Shown here: piece by piece, positions 13,811 through 20,583 of the stretch
Layout of the letters: each line of letters begins with the position of its first letter
Position numbering within the stretch: the first letter of the stretch is position 1
Source: Microcaldota archaeon
GTDB lineage: Archaea > Micrarchaeota > Micrarchaeia > Micrarchaeales > Micrarchaeaceae
Assembly: GCA_021785805.1 (NCBI GenBank)
Contig: JAJYEJ010000011.1
Span: 1-21,110 of the forward strand
Direction of reading: 5' to 3'
Length of the DNA: 21,110 bases
Notes under the pieces: generated by a model
What the model was told of the DNA's origin: nothing
What the model saw: only the letters and a program-made list of their open reading frames with translations
The model's database searches: none
Program-made: the position numbers and the translations under genes

Positions 13811-15192
13811 TCGATCTCGGATAGAGTATTCTCTTTCTCTATTAAGGATTGGAGTATCTCATAACTCGACGATTTTGTCGTATCGAATCTTCTAAGGCCA
13901 AGCGATCCTATCAGTATATTGGTTATTATCATACTACGCATAGCCGTACCTTTAGCTACGCTTTTCAGCTCCTCCTTTATCTTCTCGAACCCTCCCTCTT
14001 TCAGCACTGGGGCTATTAGCGCTATCCCGTACGGCGCAGCCACGTTAGCTATATAGGCATACTTGTTTAGCGGGCTGTCGGTCTCCTCAACCACATGCTC
14101 GAGGTACTCCTTCCTCATCTCATTGAAACTTCCGACATCGACCTGCTCCAGATATATGAACACAGGATACTTCATGAGCGACTTCCCTATCACTATTGTG
14201 CTGCGCTTGATCGTCTTGCGCTCCAGAAGCTTTTCGTACACGTGGCTTGAATGCCCTTTGTTGAACCCATACTTGTCGTCTATGCTGGAGAACTTCGCCC
14301 TTGAATCCCTGTTCAGTTCCTTTATGACGACGTATTCACTGAACAGAAGCTGCTCTGGAAGCTTCCTTGGGAACTCTTTGGACCTGTGCCATACCCTGTC
14401 CTTCAATATCCCCAAGAATTCGTCCCTCATCGGCATGTACCAGCCGTATGGCTCATCCAGATACGTGACATCCCATCTTGCCGGGCATGCCGCAAATACG
14501 GGGTTGGATCTTATACCGTAAAGGAGATCCTCCAGCTTGGTTATGTTCTCCACTACGGCGTAGATGATCACGCTGTAGTCCCCTTCGCCGGTCATCACCA
14601 GCTGTATCTTCGGCTCCTTCTCTAGTAGGGCGGTCACGGCGTTGTAGTCAGGTTCTTTGGATTCGAACTTCACGGTTATGAGATAACGCGTGAAGCCGAA
14701 AGTATCCGGCTTTATCTCGATGGTGGGCTTTACCTCGTACTTGTTTATGACATCTTTTATCCTATGGGCTGCCTTGCCTATCGTTATGTTCAACGACTTG
14801 GCCACGTCGCCCGCAGAGGCTCTGGCATCCATGCTTAGTATCGAAAGCAGTTTCTTGTCGAAATCGGACACCGGAGCATGCGCAGCCTCTCCGGCTTCAT
14901 CAGACTCAGGTTCCGGAAGGGTAACGCTGCCGCCGTAGGCATGCACTACGTTTATAGCCTTTTCCAGGTCGCGCGGTGCGCCGCGCAGTTTAGCTATGAA
15001 TTTCCCATCTAGGGTGAACTTGCCCAGGTATTCGCTAATCACGCGCAGTTTCTTTTTCTCTTTGTCCCATTGGGTAGTCTGTTTGTATAGGTAGTAATAC
15101 TTCCCATGGATGCGCTTGAGCGAGACGAAGAATGGGTATTCCTGCTTTATCCGTTCATACGCCCTTGCGATTGGTGCCGGCAAACCTTGCAT
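13807..15192 (-). CDS. Large regulator with transposase-like N-terminus and two Lrp/AsnC-like units
   Basis: 461 residues. Residues about 21-63 (FFVSLKRIHGKYYYLYKQ, WDKEKKKLRVISEYLGK) look like the strand-rich segment at the start of some DDE transposases. Residues about 108-148 (DFDKKLLSILSMDARASAGD, AAHRIKDV) are a classic Lrp helix-turn-helix, followed by a RAM-like ligand domain (about 160-230, with GEGDYSVIIYAV). The second half seems to repeat this: a winged-helix-like part (YVVIKELNRDSRAKFSSIDD) then strands and a helix (ANVAAPYGIALIAPVLKEGG). A tandem, single-chain Lrp dimer is inferred. The ATG at 15192 has a minus-strand TATA box (15213-15220) 24 bases away, so the message is leaderless. 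Ordinary Lrp proteins are about 150 residues, so this is three times longer. Confidence 0.82.
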   Translation of the reverse strand: MQGLPAPIARAYERIKQEYPFFVSLKRIHGKYYYLYKQTTQWDKEKKKLRVISEYLGKFTLDGKFIAKLRGAPRDLEKAINVVHAYGGSVTLPEPESDEAGEAAHAPVSDFDKKLLSILSMDARASAGDVAKSLNITIGKAAHRIKDVINKYEVKPTIEIKPDTFGFTRYLITVKFESKEPDYNAVTALLEKEPKIQLVMTGEGDYSVIIYAVVENITKLEDLLYGIRSNPVFAACPARWDVTYLDEPYGWYMPMRDEFLGILKDRVWHRSKEFPRKLPEQLLFSEYVVIKELNRDSRAKFSSIDDKYGFNKGHSSHVYEKLLERKTIKRSTIVIGKSLMKYPVFIYLEQVDVGSFNEMRKEYLEHVVEETDSPLNKYAYIANVAAPYGIALIAPVLKEGGFEKIKEELKSVAKGTAMRSMIITNILIGSLGLRRFDTTKSSSYEILQSLIEKENTLSEID

Positions 15193-15212
15193 AGTTTACT
15201 TATAACCTATAA

Positions 15213-15220
15213 TATATTTA
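15213..15220 (-). promoter_or_regulatory. TATA box of the Lrp-like regulator, leaderless
   Basis: The minus strand reads TAAATATA, centred about 24 bases before the ATG at 15192, so transcription should begin at or next to the start codon. Confidence 0.6.
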
Positions 15221-15342
15221 TTAGTTGTCCTTTCAATAAGGTTCATTTCAGCCTTGGTAACACATTTTTCCATTTATTATGTTTTTATTATACCTTTTCT
15301 GCAATTGCTAACCTTAATTTTAGTCTTTTTTCTGTGTAAACA

Positions 15343-15352
15343 TTATATATTC
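15343..15352 (+). promoter_or_regulatory. TATA box of the structured RNA at 15372
   Basis: ATTATATATT is centred about 25 bases before GGGGTGG at 15372, the 5' strand of the closing helix of the RNA. A second TATA-like TTTATATG lies at 15365-15372 and is too close to use that start. Confidence 0.5.
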
Positions 15353-15371
15353 TGAGGCCCATAGTTTATAT

Positions 15372-15510
15372 GGGGTGGAAGAAATGGGAACATGCCCGGT
15401 GAACAGTGAAACACCCTATAATTCTGTTCCACACTATACTGTTCATGGCGCAACTCACTCACCAACCATTCTGTGCGCCGCGGGCCGGGTTCCCACCCCA
15501 CTCTCTTTTT
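15372..15510 (+). ncRNA. Strong candidate structured RNA of unknown family
   Basis: Nested perfect helices fill the gap between two genes. TGGGAAC (15385-15391) pairs with GTTCCCA (15489-15495); GCCCG (15394-15398) with CGGGC (15481-15485); TGAACAGT (15400-15407) with ACTGTTCA (15438-15445); GGCGCA (15447-15452) with TGCGCC (15474-15479). The outer closing helix has two exclusive options: GGGGTGG (15372-15378) with CCACCCC (15493-15499), ending at a T-run (15206-15210 in the 15.5 kb line, that is 15506-15510), or GTGGAAGAAA (15375-15384) with TTTCTTCCAC (15508-15517). CTGTTC also occurs twice (15424, 15439), so GAACAG has two possible partners. A TATA box at 15343-15352 and the T-run frame a transcript of about 139 bases. 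It did not match RNase P, SRP, 5S or tRNA hallmarks by eye. Confidence 0.6.
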
Positions 15511-15531
15511 CTTCCACGCCGGACAGGTACA

Positions 15532-15550
15532 GGTCAAGCAGGTTATGACC
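15532..15550. promoter_or_regulatory. Inverted repeat GGTCA-N9-TGACC before the mini-operon
   Basis: Half-sites at 15532-15536 and 15546-15550 lie just upstream of the TATA box TTTATATG (15572-15579) of the three small genes, a suitable place for an activator. Short half-sites make chance possible. Confidence 0.35.
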
Positions 15551-15571
15551 GTGATTATGTGATGGTTTGCA

Positions 15572-15579
15572 TTTATATG
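15572..15579 (+). promoter_or_regulatory. TATA box of the three-gene mini-operon
   Basis: TTTATATG lies about 37 bases before the ATG at 15612. Transcription near 15601 would give a leader of about 11 bases containing GGTG (15603-15606). Confidence 0.5.
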
Positions 15580-15611
15580 AGGAAGAATCGCGCCGCTACG
15601 CAGGTGTCATG

Positions 15612-15848
15612 ATGTCTTGGAAAAGCGCTTACCATAGGTTCTATTTTAGAAAGCCGAAGGAGGACGTAGGCCCAGAGGAACTGGTAGAGACCTTGACAGA
15701 GCTGGAGGCAGTCAGGGAGGTATTGGTAAGGGACCATGACAACGGATACGTCGCAAGAATCAGATTCTTCAATGGCGAAGAGCCTGAAGACGCGAGAGAC
15801 TACCTCTCATGCCACCTGAACGAAAGGTTCGGCAAGATAACCAGATAG
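15612..15848 (+). CDS. Small conserved-looking protein, probable ferredoxin-like fold
   Basis: 78 residues, not recognised. The layout beta (AYHRFYFRKP), helix (GPEELVETLTELEAVREVLV), beta-beta (GYVARIRFF), helix (PEDARDYLSCHLNERFG) resembles the beta-alpha-beta-beta-alpha fold of small ligand or RNA-binding modules, but the metal-binding Cys pair of HMA domains is absent. The ATG at 15612 is chosen because GGTG ends 5 bases before it; an ATG directly upstream at 15609 is too close. It is the first of three closely spaced small genes that follow the structured RNA. Confidence 0.68.
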   Translation: MSWKSAYHRFYFRKPKEDVGPEELVETLTELEAVREVLVRDHDNGYVARIRFFNGEEPEDARDYLSCHLNERFGKITR

Positions 15849-15863
15849 TTGGAGGAGACGCTT

Positions 15864-16082
15864 ATGGAGATAACTAAATATCCAGAGACCGGGATTGGCT
15901 GTGAAGGGAAAGCACGGCGAGAACAATCCACAGCTGTGCATGATCCGACACGCGAAACGTCAGAAGAACCAGAGTCAAGAAGGGCGGAAGATTCGGAATA
16001 CGAATCTAGGACCGAGCCCGTGGAAAACAGATTAAGACAGGGTAATGCACATGAGTATGAAGAGGACAGTATAACCTTATGA
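15864..16082 (+). CDS. Acidic, disordered 72-residue protein
   Basis: Not recognised. The sequence is rich in Glu, Arg and Ser with almost no hydrophobic core (ETSEEPESRRAEDSEYESRT), so it is probably disordered. It starts 15 bases after the upstream stop; GGAGG at about 15850-15854 supports the ATG at 15864. Its stop is 10 bases before the zinc-ribbon gene. Position in the mini-operon is the main reason to call it. Confidence 0.5.
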   Translation: MEITKYPETGIGCEGKARREQSTAVHDPTRETSEEPESRRAEDSEYESRTEPVENRLRQGNAHEYEEDSITL

Positions 16083-16092
16083 TGGTATATGA

Positions 16093-16203
16093 ATGACTGC
16101 TATCTGTCAGAAATGCGGTGGGCTGGTAAAAGGGCACGTAAATCAGACCGACCTTATTTGCGTAGATTGCGGACAACTGTACAACAAATCGGTTAAGGGC
16201 TGA
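16093..16203 (+). CDS. 36-residue zinc-ribbon microprotein
   Basis: Short frame starting MTAICQKCGGLVKG and ending with LICVDCGQLYNKSVKG. Cys5, Cys8, Cys23 and Cys26 form two CxxC knuckles 14 residues apart, the classic zinc-ribbon layout, so it should bind one zinc ion. It begins 10 bases after the stop of the acidic gene, with GATGGT upstream. The knuckles are followed by Gly as in TFIIB/RPB-type ribbons, but nothing else identifies a partner. Likely co-transcribed with the two preceding genes; a nucleic-acid or protein contact role is inferred. Confidence 0.7.
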   Translation: MTAICQKCGGLVKGHVNQTDLICVDCGQLYNKSVKG

Positions 16204-16445
16204 TCTGCTTCAGTGTGGGCAATTCGGATCATCATGTCAAGCGGCTCCGACGCCTTGCCCGGCCGATTCGTTTCCTCTCTTGTTATACACGATGATTTTC
16301 CTGGTTAGATCGCTACCGGCGGTCATCTGGGTGCCCCTTTCCATATTAGGTCAACCTTGTCTCAAGCCGAGACTTAAAACGATAAGTCAATTAGAAAGTT
16401 TTGGCTTTTGGACACAGATTTACTATGTAGTCGTAGTATGTCCTA
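16204..16445. other. Intergenic region with stem-loops after the mini-operon
   Basis: No convincing gene in these 242 bases. Seen: GGGCAA (16217-16222) with TTGCCC (16255-16260) enclosing TCGGA (16224-16228) with TCCGA (16246-16250); then GTCTC (16359-16363) with GAGAC (16369-16373), which competes with GACTTA (16371-16376) pairing TAAGTC (16383-16388). These may be 3' ends of the two convergent transcripts. A short hydrophobic frame at 16280-16471 is judged spurious. Confidence 0.4.
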
Positions 16446-16856
16446 TTATTCTCTCAGGTACGGCGCATTGAATCCGGCGTTGATTAGGGTTATTGCCTCG
16501 CTGGTGTAATGCATGCTCAAGGCAACGTTTGCGGCTTCGAAGTACATCCCTGCCTTCTGGTATATCTCAAGCGCCTGAACCTTGTCGTCAATGGCAAGAG
16601 CTACATCCCCAGCCTCCTTTGGCATGCCTGCGCTGCGGTAGAACTGGATCGCAAGGCTTGGCCTGTGAAGGCTCAATGCAGCCTGTGCAGCCTCCGGGAG
16701 CTGTTCCTTCGGAAGATCATTTCCTAATGCGGAGTCGACTAGGCGTATGCACCTGAGCCTTTCAGGTATGGTGTTTATGCCAACCCTTATGGTATTTCTT
16801 ATTGACTCTATGGTGGTCGGGTCGCCTGTCGGTGACGTAGCGGTGGTGGATGTCAT
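16446..16856 (-). CDS. Small helical-repeat (TPR-like) protein
   Basis: 136 residues. After a Thr-rich start, helix pairs recur about every 26 residues: LAIQFYRSAGMPKEAGDVAL, ALEIYQKAGMYFEAANVALS and a partial AITLINAGF. This is a TPR/SEL1-like solenoid, probably a protein-binding scaffold. The ATG at 16856 is preceded by the palindromic TATA-like GTATA-TTAC-TATAC (16882-16895) and by AAATATC further up, so leader length is uncertain. It lies 98 bases downstream of ftsY on the same strand but has its own promoter-like sequence. Partner unknown. Confidence 0.65.
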   Translation of the reverse strand: MTSTTATSPTGDPTTIESIRNTIRVGINTIPERLRCIRLVDSALGNDLPKEQLPEAAQAALSLHRPSLAIQFYRSAGMPKEAGDVALAIDDKVQALEIYQKAGMYFEAANVALSMHYTSEAITLINAGFNAPYLRE

Positions 16857-16881
16857 TTCTGTCGCCTGTATTACTATTGCC

Positions 16882-16914
16882 GTATATTACTATACAGATG
16901 TCCAGATATTTAAG
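16882..16914 (-). promoter_or_regulatory. Promoter region of the TPR-like gene, with palindrome GTATA-TTAC-TATAC
   Basis: A perfect inverted repeat (16882-16886 and 16891-16895) is itself TATA-like and sits about 26-39 bases before the ATG at 16856. A second TATA-like element (minus strand CTTAAATATC, about 16905-16914) is 50 bases upstream. Either TATA choice puts the palindrome at or just after the core promoter. Confidence 0.4.
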
Positions 16915-16954
16915 CCTGACGAGTCACTACGGTATTTGAAGTGCACTGTTCCAT

Positions 16955-18199
16955 TCAGTTATCCGGCATTATGGCGTTCAGGATGAAGTCTGCGCTGTAC
17001 GGGACAAGTGCTTCGTAGGATTCTCCGGTCCCGAAGAACAGGATTGGTATGCCTGTGGTATTGGCTATAGATATCGCATTGCCACCTTTTGCGTCGCAGT
17101 CGAGCTTCGTAAGTATTATACCGTCTATCTTCATGAACTTGTTGAACTCGCTTATCTGCTCGGATAGGGCGTTGCCCGCTGTGCTCTCCCCCACAAACAG
17201 CACCACGTCGGGGCTCGCCACCCTGACCATCTTCTGCATCTCGTTTATCAGGTTCTTGTTCGTCTCCTGCCTCCCTGCGCTATCTATCAGCACCACGCTT
17301 ATCCCCCTTGCCTTGGCATAGGCTATCGCGTCGAACGCTATGCTTGCCGGATCGGCCCCGTATTTGCTCTTTATCACTGGAACGCCAACCTTGTTGGCGT
17401 GGTGCTCAGTCTGCTCTATCGCTGCCGCCCGGAAGGTGTCGCTAGCCGAAAGCACGCTGCTTATCCCATTCTTCTTGAGATGGTATGCTATCTTCGCCAT
17501 CGTTGTGGTCTTGCCTGTGCCGTTAGGTCCGAGGAACAGGATTTTCACCGGGACGGCGTTCGTCCGGACCCTTTCCTTTATCAGCGTGAACACATCTACG
17601 CCCTGCTTGGATTTATTCAGCGTGTCAAGGAGCGCCTGGCGCACACGCGACTCGAGCCCCTTGGCTATGCCCTTCGAATCTATGCGTGACGTTGCGAGCA
17701 TGCCCCTCAAATCGTCCACTATCTGCTCCGTAGTATCGAACGACACATCCGACTGCAGCATGGACATCTTTATGGCATCGAGGAAGTCGTTTATCTCGTT
17801 CTCGTTGAGAACGACAGTGCTCGTGAATACGCTCTTGACCTTCGTCTTGAGCGATAGCTTTATGCTCTTGTCCCCCTTCTCCTTCATCTCCCTTGTCGCT
17901 TCCTTCCTGTCGATCTTCCCGGTCGCCATTGGAGGCAGTCTGGGCTCTTCTGCAGCCTTTGGGACATGGAGTTCGGGCTTCGGTCTCTCTTCAACCAGCT
18001 CATCCTGCTGCTTTGCGTCCGCAACAGCGGCAGCCACTTCCTCCATCCGTGGTGGCTCCGGCTGCTTTTGTTCCTTAATCGACCCTATCTGCGGAGTCGC
18101 TGCCTCTTGCGTCTTCGCCTCCTCCTCTATCTGCGGACCTTCCTTCTTCATGAATCCCTTTACGGCTTCGGATAGTTTCTTCCTGAGTCCATCGAACAT
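16955..18199 (-). CDS. ftsY: Signal recognition particle receptor FtsY
   Basis: GTPase that docks SRP-ribosome complexes at the membrane. From the ATG at 18199 it has 414 residues: a short amphipathic start (FDGLRKKLSEAVKGFMKK), a long acidic, Pro/Glu/Gln-rich A region (to about 100), an N domain (about 110-215) and a G domain with GPNGTGKTT (224-232), DTFRAAAIEQ, DSAGRQ (306-311, Ser where most have Thr), TKLD (364-367) and GTGESYEAL. AGGG lies 6 bases before this ATG; an ATG six codons upstream lacks such a site. It is the last gene of the ribosomal/prefoldin cluster, the usual archaeal arrangement. Confidence 0.95.
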   Translation of the reverse strand: MFDGLRKKLSEAVKGFMKKEGPQIEEEAKTQEAATPQIGSIKEQKQPEPPRMEEVAAAVADAKQQDELVEERPKPELHVPKAAEEPRLPPMATGKIDRKEATREMKEKGDKSIKLSLKTKVKSVFTSTVVLNENEINDFLDAIKMSMLQSDVSFDTTEQIVDDLRGMLATSRIDSKGIAKGLESRVRQALLDTLNKSKQGVDVFTLIKERVRTNAVPVKILFLGPNGTGKTTTMAKIAYHLKKNGISSVLSASDTFRAAAIEQTEHHANKVGVPVIKSKYGADPASIAFDAIAYAKARGISVVLIDSAGRQETNKNLINEMQKMVRVASPDVVLFVGESTAGNALSEQISEFNKFMKIDGIILTKLDCDAKGGNAISIANTTGIPILFFGTGESYEALVPYSADFILNAIMPDN

Positions 18200-18232
18200 T
18201 GGAATCCCTCGACGCATGCAAGAGCGGCACCA

Positions 18233-18682
18233 TTAGCGTGACAGCTCTTCTTCCCTGTATGATAAATCGATCAGTGCGGCCTCTATCTCATTCTTGTTCT
18301 TGATGAGCCTGTTGACCTCCCTTGTGGTCTTGTCCATAAGCCTGCTCACGTGCTGCTTCGCTTCATCGATATTCTTCTCGACGAAGTGTCCTCCGCCGAC
18401 GCTTATTATTACGTTTTTCGGCTTTTCGATATTGCCCTCTATGTAGACGCTTGCGCCTATCGGTATAAGTGCGCCCTTGTCCGTTATGCTGTCCATCCCC
18501 TCAAGCGCCCTGTGCGCATTGTCTATGTTGTTCATGTCCTCCAGTTTGTCATTCGCGGCCTGGGTTATCACCAGGTATTGGCTCTGGTATATTTGCTTCA
18601 GGTATCTTATCTCGGCCAGTGCTTTCGCTTTCTCTTCGGCATTCATCATCTGTGGCGCGGCCGGGGGTTTCGTCTCTGCCAT
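18233..18682 (-). CDS. pfdA: Prefoldin subunit alpha
   Basis: Subunit of the jellyfish-shaped hexameric chaperone that hands unfolded proteins to the thermosome. 149 residues: N-terminal coiled-coil helix (KALAEIRYLKQIYQSQYLVI), a beta-hairpin core with typical ALIPIGASVYIEG and VIISVGGGHFVEKN, and a C-terminal coiled coil (EVNRLIKNKNEIEAALIDLS). The Pro/Ala start is a short extension. It lies 8 bases after rpl18a and 33 before ftsY. Confidence 0.93.
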   Translation of the reverse strand: MAETKPPAAPQMMNAEEKAKALAEIRYLKQIYQSQYLVITQAANDKLEDMNNIDNAHRALEGMDSITDKGALIPIGASVYIEGNIEKPKNVIISVGGGHFVEKNIDEAKQHVSRLMDKTTREVNRLIKNKNEIEAALIDLSYREEELSR

Positions 18683-18690
18683 CTAAAACA

Positions 18691-18867
18691 CTACTTGCCG
18701 GTTTTCTCTAGCTTCGTAATCGCTATCTGCGACTTTCGGATCCTTTCCCTGCTTCCTATGACAACGAAAGCGAGCTCCTTGGCGTGCTTGTCGCTCTTAG
18801 CTTCGATCTCGATCTTGAACTTCCTGCCTTCCTTGCCCTTTATCACACCTTCAGCCGAGTACTTCAT
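18691..18867 (-). CDS. rpl18a: Large-subunit ribosomal protein L18Ae (LX / L20a)
   Basis: 58 residues starting MKYSAEGVIKGKEGRKFKIE and ending with IAITKLEKTGK. It has the short, basic alpha/beta form of the archaeal LX proteins, including ERIRKSQIAI. Its position between eif6 and pfdA is the standard archaeal order and clinches the call. It starts 9 bases after eif6 and its stop is 8 bases before pfdA, so it is translated as part of one message. Confidence 0.92.
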   Translation of the reverse strand: MKYSAEGVIKGKEGRKFKIEIEAKSDKHAKELAFVVIGSRERIRKSQIAITKLEKTGK

Positions 18868-18876
18868 ATTACCACA

Positions 18877-19551
18877 TCATTCTAGATTCAAAGCGTTAAT
18901 GATTCGAGTGAGTTCGAACCCTGTTGTGCTGTCCCCGACAAGGAGGCCTGTGGAGTTTGCTATCGCCGATAGCCCGACGCTCAATGACCCGGTATTGGCC
19001 GTGGTCCTTATCGAATCCATGCCAAGGAGCCCATCTATGCGCTCCTTCTCCTTGTCCGTTGTCCTGTTGTTGATCACTATGCCTTTGTTGGTAAGCACGT
19101 TGTTGGCTCCGACGGTCTTGAAGCCTCCCAGCTCGTCCCTTATTACCTCTACCCCCAGTATATCGCTTATCTGGTGCGCAGCTTTCTCACTGTATTCCGG
19201 ATTTATTATCGCTATCTTGTCGTTAGTTATTACGTTGTTGCCTATCGCGTTCAGGTTGCTATCCACCACCCCTATCCTTAGGCCATCGCACTGGGATTTG
19301 AGCTCCTCCACTTCGTGATGGTCGACAAGGTTCGACAATGCTATGCCGTTTGAGTTTGCCCTCGCAAAGAGACCTATCATGCCGCTCTCCGCGAGCGATA
19401 CGGGAATCGCCTTGACACCGAGGGCTTCGGCGGCGATGTGCCTTTCCCTGGCGTCGATATTCCTGGCTATCAACATGAGCGTGTCAGTGACGCAGGCGAA
19501 TGCGCCAACGTAGTCACTGCCCCCTATATTGTGCTTAGCTATGGGCATCAT
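18877..19551 (-). CDS. eif6: Translation initiation factor 6 (ribosome anti-association factor)
   Basis: Binds the large subunit and prevents premature joining. 224 residues with five pseudo-repeats of the pentein fold seen as recurring N-x-G / VxxxLA motifs: ANSNGIALSN, TVGANNVLTNKGIVINNRTT, ANTGSLSVGLSAIANSTGLL and VGDSTTGFEL. ATG-ATG at 19551 and 19548 are both possible starts; AGGGTAAC lies just upstream, slightly favouring the second. It sits 31 bases after rpl31e. Length and motifs are normal for archaea. Confidence 0.95.
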   Translation of the reverse strand: MMPIAKHNIGGSDYVGAFACVTDTLMLIARNIDARERHIAAEALGVKAIPVSLAESGMIGLFARANSNGIALSNLVDHHEVEELKSQCDGLRIGVVDSNLNAIGNNVITNDKIAIINPEYSEKAAHQISDILGVEVIRDELGGFKTVGANNVLTNKGIVINNRTTDKEKERIDGLLGMDSIRTTANTGSLSVGLSAIANSTGLLVGDSTTGFELTRIINALNLE

Positions 19552-19582
19552 GTTACCCTAATTAGATAAGAACCCGTCCTTA

Positions 19583-20059
19583 TTATTTCTTTTGCTGCTC
19601 CTGCTGTTGTTGTCTTTCGTTCTTTGGCTTTGGAGCAGGTTCAGATCCAGGCTGGGCCTTTGATTGCGATTGCGGCATTCCCTTCTTTTCAGGCAGTTTT
19701 GTCTCTTGTTTCTCCTGTTTCTTAGCGTCAGGCTTCTTTGACTGAGAATCAGGCTTTGCCTGTTGGGCGCTATTTGCGGGTTTTATCTGGGAGGGCGCAG
19801 ATTCCTTCACTCCAAATGGAGCTACAGTAGCTATGCCTTTCTCTATCTTGACACTTACCTTTAACGGCACCATGGTCTTGGCATATACCTTGAATACCTG
19901 CACGTTGAGGTCCTGGCTCAGCTTTACGCTGTCGAGCTCGGTCTTCGTGTAATGCGCCACCCTCTCTCTTATGTAACGGATAGCTTTCTTCGTCCGCTTC
20001 GTCCTCGGCTGGGTCGCAAGGTATTTCCTTATGTTTATCGTAAGTATTCTTTCGGCCAT
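19583..20059 (-). CDS. rpl31e: Large-subunit ribosomal protein L31e with a long Lys/Gln/Pro-rich tail
   Basis: Component near the peptide exit tunnel. Residues 1 to about 88 are a normal L31e core (ILTINIRKYLATQPRTKRTK, AIRYIRERVAHYTK, then IEKGIATVAPFG). The remaining 70 residues are a low-complexity extension (QAKPDSQSKKPDAKKQEKQE, ending NERQQQQEQQKK), nearly doubling the usual length. AGGTG is 5 bases before the ATG, which lies 9 bases after rpl39e. The tail is in frame and ends just before eif6, so it is not an artefact of a missed stop. It would protrude near the tunnel exit, where SRP and FtsY also act. Confidence 0.93.
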   Translation of the reverse strand: MAERILTINIRKYLATQPRTKRTKKAIRYIRERVAHYTKTELDSVKLSQDLNVQVFKVYAKTMVPLKVSVKIEKGIATVAPFGVKESAPSQIKPANSAQQAKPDSQSKKPDAKKQEKQETKLPEKKGMPQSQSKAQPGSEPAPKPKNERQQQQEQQKK

Positions 20060-20068
20060 GTCTACACC

Positions 20069-20230
20069 TTAGTAGTCCTGTATCCTCATCTTCCGCCTTC
20101 GCCAGTCCCTTTTGAACCTGTTCTGCTGTACCCTCCTGTGGGTCCTCAATGCGGTCAGAATCGGCAGCCTCCTTGACTGCTTCAGCTTCTTCCCAAGCTT
20201 CATCTTCTTCGATCTTGTCTTCTTCGACAT
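20069..20230 (-). CDS. rpl39e: Large-subunit ribosomal protein L39e
   Basis: 53 residues, very basic, starting MSKKTRSKKMKLGKKLKQSR and ending with WRRRKMRIQDY. It has the typical RR/PIL/THRRV pattern and length of the tunnel-lining L39e. It lies 26 bases after the PDCD5-family gene and 9 before rpl31e, the usual archaeal pairing. Confidence 0.95.
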   Translation of the reverse strand: MSKKTRSKKMKLGKKLKQSRRLPILTALRTHRRVQQNRFKRDWRRRKMRIQDY

Positions 20231-20256
20231 CCTAATCAACGTTTTGCCTGTTCATT

Positions 20257-20580
20257 TCATTTGTGCTTGAATTCAAGCTTTGGCTCGCGCCTTTCCGTAG
20301 CGCGCTTAAGTATCTCGACAAGCTGCTCCTCCGTTAGCTTGCCCCTTATCCTGTTAGACTGTGCGAGGGAGATTACCAGGTCGATCAGCTGCGCATACAG
20401 GTCATAGTTGGATATCTTTATGTTCATGAGCCTTTCGTATGCCGCATTGTCGACGAGCTTCTTAACGACCTCCTTCTTCTGCCGCTCTATCTGCTGCCTC
20501 TTGATCTGATCCATCAGCACCTTTCTCAGGCGCTTCTGGTTGTTCGGATCCTGTTGGCCTTCACCTTCGTTTTCATACAT
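20257..20580 (-). CDS. PDCD5-family DNA-binding protein
   Basis: 107 residues: charged, coil-like N-terminus (QKRLRKVLMDQIKRQQIERQ) followed by the triple-helix core (AAYERLMNIKISNYDLYAQLI, KLTEEQLVEILKRA). This is the archaeal homologue of programmed cell death protein 5, a conserved companion of rps19e whose archaeal role is unclear (nucleic-acid binding is reported for the family). It starts 3 bases after the rps19e stop, so translational coupling is likely. Confidence 0.9.
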   Translation of the reverse strand: MYENEGEGQQDPNNQKRLRKVLMDQIKRQQIERQKKEVVKKLVDNAAYERLMNIKISNYDLYAQLIDLVISLAQSNRIRGKLTEEQLVEILKRATERREPKLEFKHK

Positions 20581-20583
20581 GGA

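Noticed and set aside
15372..15517. MITE or insertion-element end, from the long terminal inverted repeat
   Set aside because: No target-site duplication is visible at either edge, and internal helices plus promoter and T-run fit an RNA better. Not fully excluded.
16204..16320. tRNA gene after the zinc-ribbon gene
   Set aside because: There is a stem-loop but no T-loop GGTTC-type motif, D-loop or 7-pair acceptor.
16280..16471. 63-codon hydrophobic plus-strand frame
   Set aside because: TTG-started, no ribosome site, runs into the opposite gene; hydrophobicity is what T-rich DNA gives by chance.
17340..18236. 298-codon plus-strand open frame
   Set aside because: Antisense to ftsY; its Ser/Phe-rich composition is the mirror of the charged FtsY N-terminus.
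18350..19318. 322-codon plus-strand open frame
   Set aside because: It runs antisense through pfdA, rpl18a and eif6, which are certain genes; the translation is Leu/Ser-rich with no domain and no start signals.
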